Shown: one piece after another, positions 9,955 to 20,570 of the stretch
How the letters are laid out: each line of letters starts with the position of its first letter
Position numbering within the stretch: position 1 is the first letter of the stretch
Source: Trifolium pratense
Taxonomy: Eukaryota; Streptophyta; Magnoliopsida; Fabales; Fabaceae
Direction of reading: 5' to 3'
NCBI RefSeq assembly: GCF_020283565.1
Contig: NC_060061.1
Span: forward strand, 15,041,362-15,105,361
DNA: 64,000 nucleotides
Notes under the pieces: model-generated
The model's database searches: none
What the model was told of the DNA's origin: nothing
Seen by the model: only the letters and a program-made list of their open reading frames with translations
Translations under genes and position numbers: made by a program

Positions 9955-10635
9955 TCTTTTTCTGACGTACCCAACTCGTAAGACTTACAGGTAACGCCAA
10001 GGCTTTGCAACCTTTTTAATTTTTCTTTTTCTGACGTACCCAACTCGTAAGACTTACAGGTAACGCCAAGGCTTTGCAACCTTTTTAATTTTTCTTTTTC
10101 TGACGTACCCAACTCGTAAGACTTACAGGTAACGCCAAGGCTTTGCAACCTTTTTAATTTTTCTTTTTCTGACGTACCCAACTCGTAAGACTTACAGGTA
10201 ACGCCAAGGCTTTGCAACCTTTTTAATTTTTCTTTTTCTGACGTACCCAACTCGTAAGACTTACAGGTAACGCCAAGGCTTTGCAACCTTTTTAATTTTT
10301 CTTTTTCTGACGTACCCAACTCGTAAGACTTACAGGTAACGCCAAGGCTTTGCAACCTTTTTAATTTTTCTTTTTCTGACGTACCCAACTCGTAAGACTT
10401 ACAGGTAACGCCAAGGCTTTGCAACCTTTTTAATTTTTCTTTTTCTGACGTACCCAACTCGTAAGACTTACAGGTAACGCCAAGGCTTTGCAACCTTTTT
10501 AATTTTTCTTTTTCTGACGTACCCAACTCGTAAGACTTACAGGTAACGCCAAGGCTTTGCAACCTTTTTAATTTTTCTTTTTCTGACGTACCCAACTCGT
10601 AAGACTTACAGGTAACGCCAAGGCTTTGCAACCTT
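9955..10635. repeat. 69-bp tandem repeat, ten near-identical copies
   Basis: CTGACGTACCCAACTCG recurs at 9962, 10031, 10100, 10169, 10238, 10307, 10376, 10445, 10514 and 10583, exactly 69 bp apart; full units look identical. It lies between the end of pol and the antisense genes. Each unit has a TGACGTAC core, a possible bZIP site. Because 69 is a multiple of three, an open frame of 298 codons runs through the array on the minus strand (10706-9810); I regard it as a by-product of the period, not a gene. Confidence 0.9.
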
Positions 10636-10956
10636 GTTTTTGGTTCAGCGCTCACATCTGAGTTGATCTTTAATAAAGATTCAGAGCTCAAGTTTGAGAT
10701 AACCATTTTTATTGATTCAGAGCCCGTAACTTAATCAGGTTGACGCAAATATTTTGACATGTGCAAGAAGATATAAACCACTAGAATTTTGAAATTCAAT
10801 GAGCCTCGATAAAAACCCCAGTTAAAACAGGGGAAAAGAGTGTCTCATTGTCTTTTTATTCATTTATGAAAACGGTTCTTATACATCATTAAAAATAAAG
10901 CTAAAAGAAGAGAATGGTTTTACTTATTCTTCCATCAGTAACATGATGCCCTGCGA
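10636..10956. other. Non-coding segment between pol stop and repeat array
   Basis: Inside the gypsy element, after the gag-pol stop. AT-rich, with no open frame of note; it contains CCCC and GGGG tracts separated by ten bases (near 10,816-10,833) that could form a weak hairpin. Confidence 0.5.
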
Positions 10957-13900
10957 TTAGCTGTAGTAGAACTTTAAGTTTGCTACGTTCCACGTCCTGG
11001 GGAGGATTCTTCCTTCCATGGTCTCTAGACGATATGCTCCTCCTTCGAAAGCTTCTTGGACCCGAAAGGGGCCTTCCCAGTTTGCTGCGAACTTTCCTCC
11101 TTTATCCTTTCCCATAGGTCTTTTCAACACTAAATCGCCCTCTTGAAAGCTTCTTTGTTTGACTCTCGTATTGTAACGCCTAGCGGCCCTTTGCTTTATG
11201 GCGAATTCTCTGAAATGCGCTCTTTCTCTTCTTTCTTCGATCATGTCTAGGTTTTCTTCCAAAGCTCTGTCGTTCTCTTCCTGCGTCGTGGTTTCTCTGC
11301 GCCAACTAGGAGGATTTATTTCCACCGGGATCATCGCGTCTGAACCATAGACCATTGTAAATGGCGCTTCTCCTGTCGAGGATTGGGGAGTGGTGTGATA
11401 CGACCAGAGGATGGGTGAGATGTGGGCTACCCAAGCTTCGCCTTTGCTATCTAGCCTTCTTTTTAAGGCTCTTAGTATCACCTTATTTGCTGACTCTGCT
11501 TGTCCGTTAGCTTGTGGATGTTCCACTGATATAAAGGTGTTTTTGATTCCTTTGCTTCGACAGAATTCAACGACCTTTTCGCTGGCGAACTGTGTACCGT
11601 TGTCGGATACGATGTATTTGGGCAATCCAAATCTGCAGATGATTTTCTTCCAATAAAAGATTTTTACCTGTTCCGCCGAAATGCTGGATACCGGTTCTGC
11701 TTCAATCCATTTTGTAAAGTAGTCCACGGCGACGATGATCCATCGCGCTTGTTTATAGCCAACTGGGAACGGACCCACGATATCTACACCCCACATGAAA
11801 AAGGGCCAGGGGGATAACACTGACTTTAGTGGCTCCCCCGGAACGTGATGCAGGTTGGCGTGTCTTTGACACTTGTCACAGTTTCTTACATACATGGCGG
11901 TATCATCATGTATATCTGGCCAATAAAATCCTGCTCTTAATATCTTTCCTGCCAATGCTCTTGAACCGATATGACTGCCACACGATCCTTCGTGTACTTC
12001 AGTCATGATGCGTTTGGCTTCTTCGGTACTGACGCATAAAAGGAGGGGGGATGCAAATCCCCTTTTGTATAGTTTATCCCCTATCATTGAATACCATGCC
12101 GCCATTTTCTTCAATTTAAAAGCCTTTTCCCTTTCTTTAGGGAGCTCATCCTTTTGGAGGTACCGGACAGTGGGCGATCTCCAGTCTTCTTCTTCTATTA
12201 CCATCATTACCTCTTCCCCGTTGATGCTGGGAGTTTTTATGGTCTCTTGGATAACGGTTCTATGGCTTCCTGGTTTTTTGGTGCTCGCCATCTTTGACAA
12301 TAGATCTGCTCTCATGTTTTGTTCGCGGGGAACATAAACTAATTCGAACGAATCGAAATGCTTAGCTAGGTTTTGCACCTTCTCCACGTATTTGATTAAC
12401 TGCGGCTCCTTCGTTTGAAACTTCCCTGATACTTGGTTGGTTACCAGTTGGGAATCACTCATGGCTCTTAGCTCCTTTACCTCCATATCGCTTGCTAACT
12501 TCATTCCTGCTATCAAAGCCTCGTATTCTGCTTGGTTGTTGCTAGCTTTGAAGGCGAAACGTAGTGATTGTTCTATCATAACGCCATCCGGTCCTTCCAG
12601 TACTATTCCGGCTCCACTTCCTCGCACATTGGAGGCCCCGTCAACTGAGAGTGTCCAAAACGCCGCTTTCTCTGTTGTTGGCGGAGTAGACATTTCCAAT
12701 ACAAAATCAGCTAGTCTTTGTGACTTAATGGCCCCTCTAGGCGAGAAGGTGATGTCAAATTCTGATAATTCCACGGACCACGCTACCATCCTTCCTGCCA
12801 AGTCTGGCTTTCGGAGGACGTTCTTGATAGGGTAATCTGTTCTAACAACTACTTGGTGGCTTTGAAAGTACTGCCTTAACTTTCTGGCTGTGACAACTAC
12901 CGCGAGGGATAGCCTCTCTATTCTTTGGTACCTTATTTCTGCTCCCCTTAAGGTTCTACTTACAAAATATATAGGTTTTTCTTCGCCCTCTATTTCTTGA
13001 ACTAGAGCTGAACTCAAAGCTCTATCCGAAACTGCGAGATATAGGTAAAGGGTGTTACCTGGTAATGGGCGTGTCAAGATGGGCGGTGATGCCAAGAACT
13101 CTTTTAATTGTTTGAAGGCTTCTTCACATTCTGGTGTCCAGGAGAATCTCTCATTTTTCCTAAGAGATGCGAAGAAGTGGAAACCCTTTTCGCCCGCACA
13201 TGATAGGAATCTGGATAGTGCCGCTATTCTGCCTGTCGAGGTTTGTACTTCTTTCACGGATGTAGGGCTCCTCATGTTTATGATGGCTTGGCATTTCTCG
13301 GGGTTAGCCTCTATTCCTCTGCTGGTGAGCATAAATCCTAAGAATTTTCCGGCTTGCACTCCAAAGGAACACTTCGCTGGGTTTAGTCTCATGTTGTACT
13401 TTCTTACTGATCCCATGATGTCCAACAGATCATCATCATGGCGACTTCCCTCGGAAGTTTTTACTACCATGTCGTCGATATATACTTCTAGATTCTTCCC
13501 TATTTGCTCAGCAAAGACCCTGTCCATCAACCTTTGGTATGTTGCTCCCGCATTCTTTAATCCAAAAGGCATGACGTTGTAAAAATAGTTGCAGGTATTC
13601 GACATAAAGGCTGTATGGCAGGCGTCGGAGGGGTTCATCTTTATTTGATTGTATCCGGAGTAGGCGTCCATAAAACTCAGCCTCTTGCACCCCGAGGCGC
13701 CATCAATTAACCTGTCAATGTTGGGGAGAGGATATGGATCTTTGGGACATGCCTTGTTTAAATCTGTGAAGTCCACGCACATTCTCCACTTTCCGTTGGC
13801 CTTTTTCACCATGACGACGTTTGCCAACCATGAGGGGTATTTTATTTCTTCGATGAATCCAGCCTCCTTTAGCTTTTCTACCTCTTCCGCTATGGCGACT

Positions 13901-16095
13901 CGTCTTTCTTCTCCTACCTTTCTCTTTCTTTGGGAGACTGGTTTTGTGTTGGGTGATATTGAAAGCTTATGTGTTATCACCCCTTCGTCAATCCCTGGCA
14001 TATCTGAAGGCTTCCATGCGAATAGGTCAGCGTTATCCTTCAAGATTTTGATGATTCGTCTCCTCTCCTCGCTGGGCAACGCTGTTCCCAAGCTGGTTGT
14101 CTGGTGGGGGTGATCGCCGATTTGAACTTGCTCCAGGTCTTCTATAGGGCTTACCCTTCGATCTTGAAATTCCTCCCTCGGATCCATGTCTGCGCTCTCT
14201 ATGATGTTTATGCCGCCTGGAATTGCGGCTTGTCTTCTTTCGAATTTCCCGCTTGCGCTGGAATTTCGGTGTCGTATCTTTAAGCTAGACTCGTAGCATT
14301 TCTTGGCGAGAATCTGATCGCCCCTTACCGTCCCTACTCCCCCATTATCAAGGGGGTATTTTATTGCTAGGTATAGAGTGGACATGGCCGCCCCCAATGT
14401 GTTAAAGGCGGGCCTTCCTATAATAATATTATAGGAGGTAAAAGGAGTTTTAACTACCAGGTATCGCACCTTGATAGTTTTGGCGTTGCTGCCTTCTCCA
14501 AACGTGGTAAGAAGGGAGGCGTAACCCATTACGTCCACTTGTTCGCCAGAGAACCCAACCAGGGTTCCGGAGTAGGGTTGCAATTGCTCTTCTGCTAATT
14601 GCATGGCCTTGAAAGCTTCCCAGTACATAATATCCGCTGAACTCCCTGAATCTATCAATACTCTTTTTACATCACAGTTCAAAATTTGGACTTGTATCAC
14701 TAATGGATCATCGTCGTGGGGTGCTACCTCCAAACCATCCTTTGCCGTGAATGCCAAATCTGGTACGTTTAATGGCTGAGGCTGACTTACGAGGTATATT
14801 TCCGAGATAGCTCGGCGTACATACCTTTTCCTTGCTGAGCTTGATTCGCCCCCGCCTGAGAATCCTCCTGCTATTGTATTCACGGAGATTCTCCCCTTGG
14901 GAGGTTCTCTATTTGGCCCAGGAGGGTCCCTTGGCTCCTGTCGGGGGACTTTTGGCACGACAACCCGCCCTTGGGCGGCGTCGTCAATGAATTTGCGAAG
15001 GTGTCCGCTTTTTATCAGTTCTTCGATTAAATCTCTTAAGCGGAAGCATTTTTCTGTGGAGTGACCTCTACACCTGTGATATGCGCACCAGGCGTTATCG
15101 TCCAGCCCCATGGGGATGTTACTGGTTCTCCTTGGGGGGAGGTTTGCCAAACCAGTGGCCAGAATCTCATTTAAGACGTAAACTTTTGAGGCGTTTAATG
15201 GCGTGAGGTCTTCATTGGCGGGATGATTCCTGAATTCTCTTCTGGGCGGTTGGCGGTAGGGCTTCCCATGATGCCTCTGCCACGGGTCTCCTTGCTGGCC
15301 TCCCGATTTTGATCGTGGGTGTTCGGGCGCTCTAGTGGCACGGCCCACGTATTCCTTCTCCTTAACGTCTCTTTGCCTTTTCTCGGCGTTACTTTCTTCG
15401 CCCTTTATATAACATTCCGCCCTCTTGTTCACCTCTTGCATTGACGAGGCTGGCTTTTGGGCTAAGGACTCATTGAAATGTCCCGCTCTTAGCCCATTGT
15501 GGAAGGCTGCTACGAACATCTCCTGATTTGGATTTGAGACTTTGATGGTGGCTTCGCTAAATCTGGCGAGGAAGTTACGCAATGACTCGCCATGGTTTTG
15601 GCGGATGGAGAAAAGACTGGTTGATGTGACTTTCACGTGTTTCGATCCAGCGAACTGGTGAATAAATTTTTTATGAAAGTCAGCATAACTCTCAATTGAA
15701 TTTCTCGAAAGGTTCATGTACCAACGCAGGGCGACATCCTTGAAGGTGCCGGCTAGTAATTTACACTTTAGATGTTCCGGAGCATTGATTATGGCGGTTT
15801 GTGTCCCAATTGCCATCAGGTGCTCCCTTGGATCCGTCTTTCCGTCGAAGGTAGGAAGGTGAGGAACCTTGATTGTTTCCACCACTTGGGCATCCCACAA
15901 GTGTTGTGCTAAGGGTTGTACGTCCATGACGCCCTCTCCCTCCTCCTCCTCCAAAATCAATTTCGCTTTCTCTTTCTCATTAGTTCTTTCGGCTTCTATG
16001 GCCGCAATTTGAGTTTGTAAGCGCCGTATCTCTACGATGGCGGCTTGCAGGGTGTTAACGCCAGAGCTATCGTTGTTTTCATGCTCTCCAGCCAT
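10957..16095 (-). CDS. Gag-Pol polyprotein, Ty3/gypsy Tat lineage
   Basis: One open frame of 1,712 codons. Order by residue: coiled N-terminus (15-50); gag capsid-like region (about 75-240); cysteine knuckle-like CX4CX2HX4C (337-350); protease with DSGSSA (482-487); reverse transcriptase (about 740-930) with YIDD at 872-875; first RNase H (about 1010-1130); second, archaeal-type RNase H with SVDGAS (about 1151), NQAEYEAL, SDSQLV and RADLLSK; integrase with HHCC zinc site (H1368, H1375, C1406, C1409) and catalytic D1438, D1498, E1534 (35 residues apart). All key residues are present and no stop or shift is seen. Gag and pol share a frame, so release is expected by the internal protease. The two RNase H domains mark the Tat lineage. 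The start at 16095 is 64 bp inside the primer-binding site. Transcription should begin in the LTR at 16180-16625. Confidence 0.95.
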   Translation of the reverse strand: MAGEHENNDSSGVNTLQAAIVEIRRLQTQIAAIEAERTNEKEKAKLILEEEEGEGVMDVQPLAQHLWDAQVVETIKVPHLPTFDGKTDPREHLMAIGTQTAIINAPEHLKCKLLAGTFKDVALRWYMNLSRNSIESYADFHKKFIHQFAGSKHVKVTSTSLFSIRQNHGESLRNFLARFSEATIKVSNPNQEMFVAAFHNGLRAGHFNESLAQKPASSMQEVNKRAECYIKGEESNAEKRQRDVKEKEYVGRATRAPEHPRSKSGGQQGDPWQRHHGKPYRQPPRREFRNHPANEDLTPLNASKVYVLNEILATGLANLPPRRTSNIPMGLDDNAWCAYHRCRGHSTEKCFRLRDLIEELIKSGHLRKFIDDAAQGRVVVPKVPRQEPRDPPGPNREPPKGRISVNTIAGGFSGGGESSSARKRYVRRAISEIYLVSQPQPLNVPDLAFTAKDGLEVAPHDDDPLVIQVQILNCDVKRVLIDSGSSADIMYWEAFKAMQLAEEQLQPYSGTLVGFSGEQVDVMGYASLLTTFGEGSNAKTIKVRYLVVKTPFTSYNIIIGRPAFNTLGAAMSTLYLAIKYPLDNGGVGTVRGDQILAKKCYESSLKIRHRNSSASGKFERRQAAIPGGINIIESADMDPREEFQDRRVSPIEDLEQVQIGDHPHQTTSLGTALPSEERRRIIKILKDNADLFAWKPSDMPGIDEGVITHKLSISPNTKPVSQRKRKVGEERRVAIAEEVEKLKEAGFIEEIKYPSWLANVVMVKKANGKWRMCVDFTDLNKACPKDPYPLPNIDRLIDGASGCKRLSFMDAYSGYNQIKMNPSDACHTAFMSNTCNYFYNVMPFGLKNAGATYQRLMDRVFAEQIGKNLEVYIDDMVVKTSEGSRHDDDLLDIMGSVRKYNMRLNPAKCSFGVQAGKFLGFMLTSRGIEANPEKCQAIINMRSPTSVKEVQTSTGRIAALSRFLSCAGEKGFHFFASLRKNERFSWTPECEEAFKQLKEFLASPPILTRPLPGNTLYLYLAVSDRALSSALVQEIEGEEKPIYFVSRTLRGAEIRYQRIERLSLAVVVTARKLRQYFQSHQVVVRTDYPIKNVLRKPDLAGRMVAWSVELSEFDITFSPRGAIKSQRLADFVLEMSTPPTTEKAAFWTLSVDGASNVRGSGAGIVLEGPDGVMIEQSLRFAFKASNNQAEYEALIAGMKLASDMEVKELRAMSDSQLVTNQVSGKFQTKEPQLIKYVEKVQNLAKHFDSFELVYVPREQNMRADLLSKMASTKKPGSHRTVIQETIKTPSINGEEVMMVIEEEDWRSPTVRYLQKDELPKEREKAFKLKKMAAWYSMIGDKLYKRGFASPLLLCVSTEEAKRIMTEVHEGSCGSHIGSRALAGKILRAGFYWPDIHDDTAMYVRNCDKCQRHANLHHVPGEPLKSVLSPWPFFMWGVDIVGPFPVGYKQARWIIVAVDYFTKWIEAEPVSSISAEQVKIFYWKKIICRFGLPKYIVSDNGTQFASEKVVEFCRSKGIKNTFISVEHPQANGQAESANKVILRALKRRLDSKGEAWVAHISPILWSYHTTPQSSTGEAPFTMVYGSDAMIPVEINPPSWRRETTTQEENDRALEENLDMIEERRERAHFREFAIKQRAARRYNTRVKQRSFQEGDLVLKRPMGKDKGGKFAANWEGPFRVQEAFEGGAYRLETMEGRILPRTWNVANLKFYYS

Positions 16096-16158
16096 GTGAA
16101 GATGTTTAATTTCTTGTCTAGTTGCTGTGATAGGCTGGGATCAAATGATTTTACCGCA

Positions 16159-16176
16159 GCCCCACGGTGGGCGCCA
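16159..16176 (-). other. Primer-binding site of the gypsy element
   Basis: Minus strand TGGCGCCCACCGTGGGGC, three bases inside the 5' LTR. TGGCGCC is the usual start of plant gypsy primer sites; which tRNA pairs with it would need a tRNA comparison. Confidence 0.75.
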
Positions 16177-16179
16177 AAA

Positions 16180-16625
16180 TGTTCTGGTAAAAAACAAGGG
16201 GGTTTGTATTATTGATCAAATGGTGTGATTACACTCAGTTCAATCCCAACAACCCTGGGAGTTTAATAAGTCAGAAAAATCCCCCCTTTACAAATGAGAG
16301 TATGGAGCTATTTATAGAGCTTCTAGTCTTCTTCTCCAAGCAAGGGTTCCTAAAAATCCGGTCCTTAGCATCTTCTTCGGTGGTATGGCGTGAAAATAGG
16401 GATGAGAACCTTGGTCTCCAAGTTATGGCGGTTGATACAAGGAAGGAGAAGATATTTTCAGTAACACAGAATCCACCCTTTTTGGCGTCGCCTTAGAGTT
16501 GCAGGTCACGCCCTAGCTTCTAATCGCCTATTGGGTATTTTTGGGTTTACTTGATTTGGGCTTATAATCCTTTTTTACTCTAATTGGGCTTACTGGATAT
16601 TTTCTTAAGCCCATTGCCCAGTCCA
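16180..16625 (-). repeat. 5' LTR of the gypsy element
   Basis: 446 bp, no difference seen from the copy at 4824-5269. On the minus strand it has the TATA-like CTATAAATAG at 16308-16317, the likely promoter for gag-pol. Confidence 0.95.
16308..16317 (-). promoter_or_regulatory. TATA box in the 5' LTR
   Basis: CTATAAATAG read on the minus strand, about 130 bp upstream of the LTR/internal boundary, a reasonable U3 position. Confidence 0.55.
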
Positions 16626-17373
16626 ATTTCAAAATTATTTTACTGTAATTTATTTATTGAATTTATTTAGTGCCCCGAGACGCCGACCATCATTTTCCAT
16701 AAAATCAAGCACTAAAATCAGAAAGTGGTCATCCTAAATTACCCTATTAAATATTGAAAGCAATCTTGGAAAAAAATATTTAAGGCAATAATGTGTCAAA
16801 TAAATAATGAAAACTCTAAAATATTGTGAAAATATTTAGTTACTTGATCACAGATAAAAATAAAACAAATAAAACAAGGAAAATGCTAAACAGTGCCTCC
16901 GGGACACTAGTTAAGGATACAAATATAGAAGTTTTATCTCGTAAATTGTGCATTCAATGTTTAAATGAAGTGAAAAGTTATTCTCTCTCATCATTAACTT
17001 TATCATTTATTTTCTTTTTTAATATGTTTAACTAGTGTCCCAGGGGCACTGTTTAGCATGACCCATAAAACAAAGATTTTTTTATTTTTTTTACGGTAAA
17101 ACAAAGTTGTTGCATAAAAATGACGAGTTGAGATCCTCTCTATTTCATATTCTTTCCATAAAATAACTAAAAAATGAGGAAATTTAAAGAAAAAATGGTA
17201 CATAAAATAAAACTTGATAATTGGTTATGTTGTTTCATTTTCCCACTTTCCACCCACCAACTAATTATTACTACTTGACTGACTTTCTCTTTCTTCATCG
17301 TTTCTTCTTCTCTTATCTGGCCTCTATACTTATATGTTAATGCACCAGCCATTGAAAATTTGAATTTGTTACT
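16626..17373. other. Upstream region of gene B
   Basis: Begins with the second copy of the ATTTC target duplication. The whole stretch is nearly identical to 47,184-47,731 upstream of gene F, apart from an extra segment at about 16,880-17,070. That segment contains two short inverted pieces around CTAAACAGTGCC and GGCACTGTTTAGC and so looks like a small MITE of about 180 bp. No gene is seen. Confidence 0.6.
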
Positions 17374-20021
17374 ATGGCTTCTTCATGGTTTCTCAAACTG
17401 GTTTTCAAATGCCTTCATCACTTAGCATGGTATTCAAATGCATATCCCTCCTTTACTTGCTTCACCCTTTCTCATTTTTATTATCACTTTTTTGTTAAAT
17501 AAATAAAAAGTCACTTATATTTTCTCACATGTATAAAGTAGTAAAAATGCTTTTTCTTATTGATCCTTTTGGCCTCAGTTTCAATGCAAAGCTAATCAAC
17601 AATACCCTTCTTTTATTTCCATCATTTTTCTAGGCTTCTTCTTGCTCTGGTGTATCCTATGTAAGTTCTTGCTCTCTGGATTTTTGGTGCATTGAAAAAG
17701 TTGCTACCTTTTGTTTTTTGTGATTATGGTTTTCGTACAGGTGTGCTTCCGTACACGCAATGGAGACTGATTCCTATGAAGAAACTAAGCATTTGATCTC
17801 ATATTGGATACTTCTTTCATTAATTTACCTCTTTGAGTATGCTTTTATGAGCCTTCTTCCATGGTAAATTTCTTTTCCCTCAAATATGGAAACATAATTG
17901 TTTTTACAACTAGTATAGTACATTAGTACATAACAATAAGTTTAGTATATTTGACAGTGAGTTTGGCGAAATTATGGTAGCAACCAGGGACGGAGCCATG
18001 TATATGGCTGTGTGGGCTGGAGCCCCCACTTCAGTTTGAATTTGCTACTACTACTATGTAATATGTACATGCGGCTGGGACTTGCAATGCTTAGATTTGT
18101 CAAAAAAAATTAATTATTACCACAACAACGTACTTGTGTAAAATTTAATATCTAAAAGTTGATATTTTTGCACAATTTTCTTTTTTACATTTTAAATAAG
18201 GGTATTGCTAACAAGTATCCATTATTAAGAATCTAAAAAAGAAAATAGAAGAGGATTTTCTCTTGAAAAGATTTTTTTTTTTACTTTTAAGGTGTTAGAA
18301 TACACACTTTTTTAAAGGATTTTTTTTTATATTTAGTTTCTTAATAAATATCTCTATGGCACTTATTAGCATTTGCCTTCAAATAATAACAATAAAATAA
18401 AAATTGGCGGAACAATTATTAGTCAGACTTTAGTTACATCGCAACCGAATGACTCCTTCTCCCGAGAATCAAAGGATTAATTAAAAAAAATTATTGTTAA
18501 TATATTTTTGAAACACTTATTTAATTTTGGTAATGTTTGAAATAATAAAACTAAAAAAGATATTTACGATACATATTAGTGTATACATATTAAAAATAAT
18601 AGGTTATATTTTTAATATTGTATTTTTATTTTCTTAAGTATTGCCCCCACTTCTCAAAGTTTCTGGCTCCGTCACTGGTAGCAACATTTGTTCAATCATT
18701 CACCTAAGCCGTGTACTGATACATATTCACATAATTTGTGTACCTGAGTGTTCACCAAATTTTAATAAAGATTAAGGCATGAAATTAAACTTTTTCTAGG
18801 ATGTATTTTGCTCATAAGAAGAGAAATGTTGCTATTTTAATTCAATATATAGAAATGTTTCAAATTAAATGGTTCCCTTTAGAATTTTTTAAAATCAATT
18901 AATGGAGTTGATTAACTACATTCCCATGTTTCATATCAGGTTTCACCTTTGGCCGTACATTAAGCTAATGATCGTCTTCTGGCTCATCATGCCTGACTTT
19001 GGACGAGCTTCTTATGTTTATCATAATCTTATTTGCTCCATGAAACCGCAAATAGTCACATACTGGAGGAATTGTTTTGTAGAGAAAGATAACTTTTTAA
19101 TGCATGCAGAGAGATATATGAAAGAGAATGGAACTGAGGCCTTAGAGAAACTCATTGCTAGTAAGGTAATTATATCTAAAAATGTTCATCTAGTAGAATT
19201 CTATGTGCATGTGATATGTGTTTATATCTGCATTGACAATTGAAAATTTTAGCTAATTCTTATTTTTATCCCTATTGAAGAACACAATGTGTAGGCCTGA
19301 TGCAGACGTGTCGAATGAAATCAAAGCTGTTGAGATGCTAAAGGTAAAGTTTTGATGTTATGAGTCAATTCTACCTGTCTCATGGTGACATATTTAGAAT
19401 ACTTAATGAAGAAGCTTTCTTGTGCAGACAAATGGGGAAAGACTCCAAACAGAACACAAAGGTTTGGAGGCTATTGTGAAAAGAGAAATTCCTGCAACCA
19501 AACAAGTAAGACTACATACATATATTCACTCAATAAAAGGTTTTGGCTTACAACTATATATAAATTCTGTGGAAGGGATCATGATTTTTGTTGCCATATA
19601 TTGTTTCTGGTGCTAGATGACCTATGCTAATATTGAGGCAAGTCGAAAGGTATCATCAGCCATAGTAGAAACCAAAGGAATAATGGGAAGAGACCCAGCT
19701 GGTGGAGAGATTCCTCGGAGTTCTACACAGAAAGAAGTGCAGAAAGAGTGGACTTGTGCTTTGTGTTTGGTAAAAACATCGAGCGAGATAACCTTGAATT
19801 CCCACCTCAATGGGAGGAGACACAGGGAAGCTTGTGAAGCAGCATCCGCAACTTTGAAAGCAAAGAAGCAACCTGCTTCGCAAAAGAACGTCCTGCCAGA
19901 ACCTTTTAGGATGATTAATTCCAAATTAATATGTAAAGTTTGTAATGTTATGCTTCCAAGTGAGGAGTGCATGGCCTCTCACATAAAAGGGGTGAAGCAC
20001 TTGTCTAATATGAAAAGTTGA
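17374..20021 (+). CDS. HVA22-like zinc-finger protein gene B (type 2/type 3 hybrid)
   Basis: Seven exons: 17374-17429, 17634-17660, 17741-17863, 18940-19165, 19281-19343, 19428-19505, 19617-20021; all introns GT-AG. Product 325 residues. Exons 1-4 (residues 1-144) form the TB2/DP1/HVA22 domain, with hydrophobic helices and the family-like ETDSYEETKHLISYWILLSL and WPYIKLMIVFWLIMPDF; such proteins sit as hairpins in the ER membrane and shape it. Exon 7 has two U1-type fingers, CX2CX12HX5H, the first starting WTCALCLV and the second CKVCNVML. Exons 1-4 match gene F, exons 5-7 match gene D; the switch lies in exon 4 between 19129 and 19162. Exon 6 is 9 bp shorter than in D. Intron 3 holds a hAT element. 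AATAAA at 20180. The frame is intact, so it may be functional. Confidence 0.85.
17985..18677. mobile_element. Non-autonomous hAT element in intron 3 of gene B
   Basis: 693 bp with terminal inverted repeats CAGGGACGGAGCCA and TGGCTCCGTCACTG (13 of 14 match) and a perfect 8-bp target duplication GTAGCAAC (17977-17984, 18678-18685). TIR form and 8-bp duplication are diagnostic of hAT. It encodes no transposase. The same intron in gene F has a single GTAGCAAC (48335-48342), so the insertion is younger than the duplication. Confidence 0.92.
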
Positions 20022-20479
20022 TTGTTACTTTAGAATCATAGCCATGCCACAGGGACATTGCTTGAAAGTTGAAAGTATGTAGAAATCCTTCTTGACAGCA
20101 TTTGCTGGTTATCCAATCACACTTCTGGTGCATATATATTGATCCTGATGTTATGTTATGTAAAACTGTTTTCGTACCAAATAAATTGATTTGCAGTAAC
20201 TCTAGCTTAACATGGTGCCTCCAACAATGATCTCTTCAAAACTTACAATGAACTCTAGCTTAACATGGTGCCGACCGGAATGAATGAAGATGAGTTATCC
20301 ACTGTACGCTAAGCTGGTTAAAATCTTTTACTCTAATTTGAAGTTTTTCGATGATAAATTGAAGAAGGATATCGCAGGAGTGGAGGTAGAAATTATGGTT
20401 GTCTTGCTGCAGAGTGTATGATCAAGTTCATAGCCAAATTAAGGGCATATCTGTGAGGACTGTGGTCTGAGGACAAAAT

Positions 20480-20570
20480 ATACCAAAATTTTTATCTTTA
20501 GCACACATATCATTGTATCAGATATCAAATAAAAATTTTGGTACAATGATATTTGATATGGATTATTAAT
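20480..20570. repeat. Imperfect hairpin repeat
   Basis: TACCAAAATTTTTAT is followed 45 bp later by its near reverse complement, then ATATCATTGTATCAGATATC faces a second reverse-complement partner. It recurs downstream of D (about 36,710-36,800) and G (about 53,945-54,035). It may be a small MITE. Confidence 0.5.

Larger units (their letters stand above)
4824..16625 (-). mobile_element. Complete Ty3/gypsy LTR retrotransposon, Tat lineage
   Basis: 11,802 bp, TG...CA termini, 446-bp LTRs that match base for base on reading, and 5-bp target duplication ATTTC (4819-4823 and 16626-16630). Element order on the minus strand: 5' LTR (16180-16625), primer-binding site, gag-pol (16095-10957), a 69-bp repeat array, three genes on the opposite strand, polypurine tract, 3' LTR (4824-5269). 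Placement in the Tat lineage rests on the second RNase H domain after the usual one, and on extra genes between integrase and the 3' LTR. The matching site in the third block (about 47,170-47,200) is empty. Identical LTRs and an open gag-pol make it very young and possibly autonomous. Confidence 0.95.

Noticed and set aside
9955..10635. CRISPR-like regular repeats
   Set aside because: Units are contiguous and identical with no unique spacers, and the setting is a plant retrotransposon.
9810..10706. Open frame of 298 codons on the minus strand through the 69-bp repeats
   Set aside because: The period is a multiple of three, so any open frame in one unit stays open through all. No domain or promoter supports it.
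11411..14113. Several plus-strand frames opposite gag-pol
   Set aside because: They overlap conserved reverse transcriptase, RNase H and integrase codons read on the minus strand and have no domain of their own.
19622..19972. 116-codon minus-strand frames opposite the finger exons (also 35,855-36,205 and 53,096-53,446)
   Set aside because: They mirror a well-supported exon that has zinc-finger motifs and splice sites on the plus strand.
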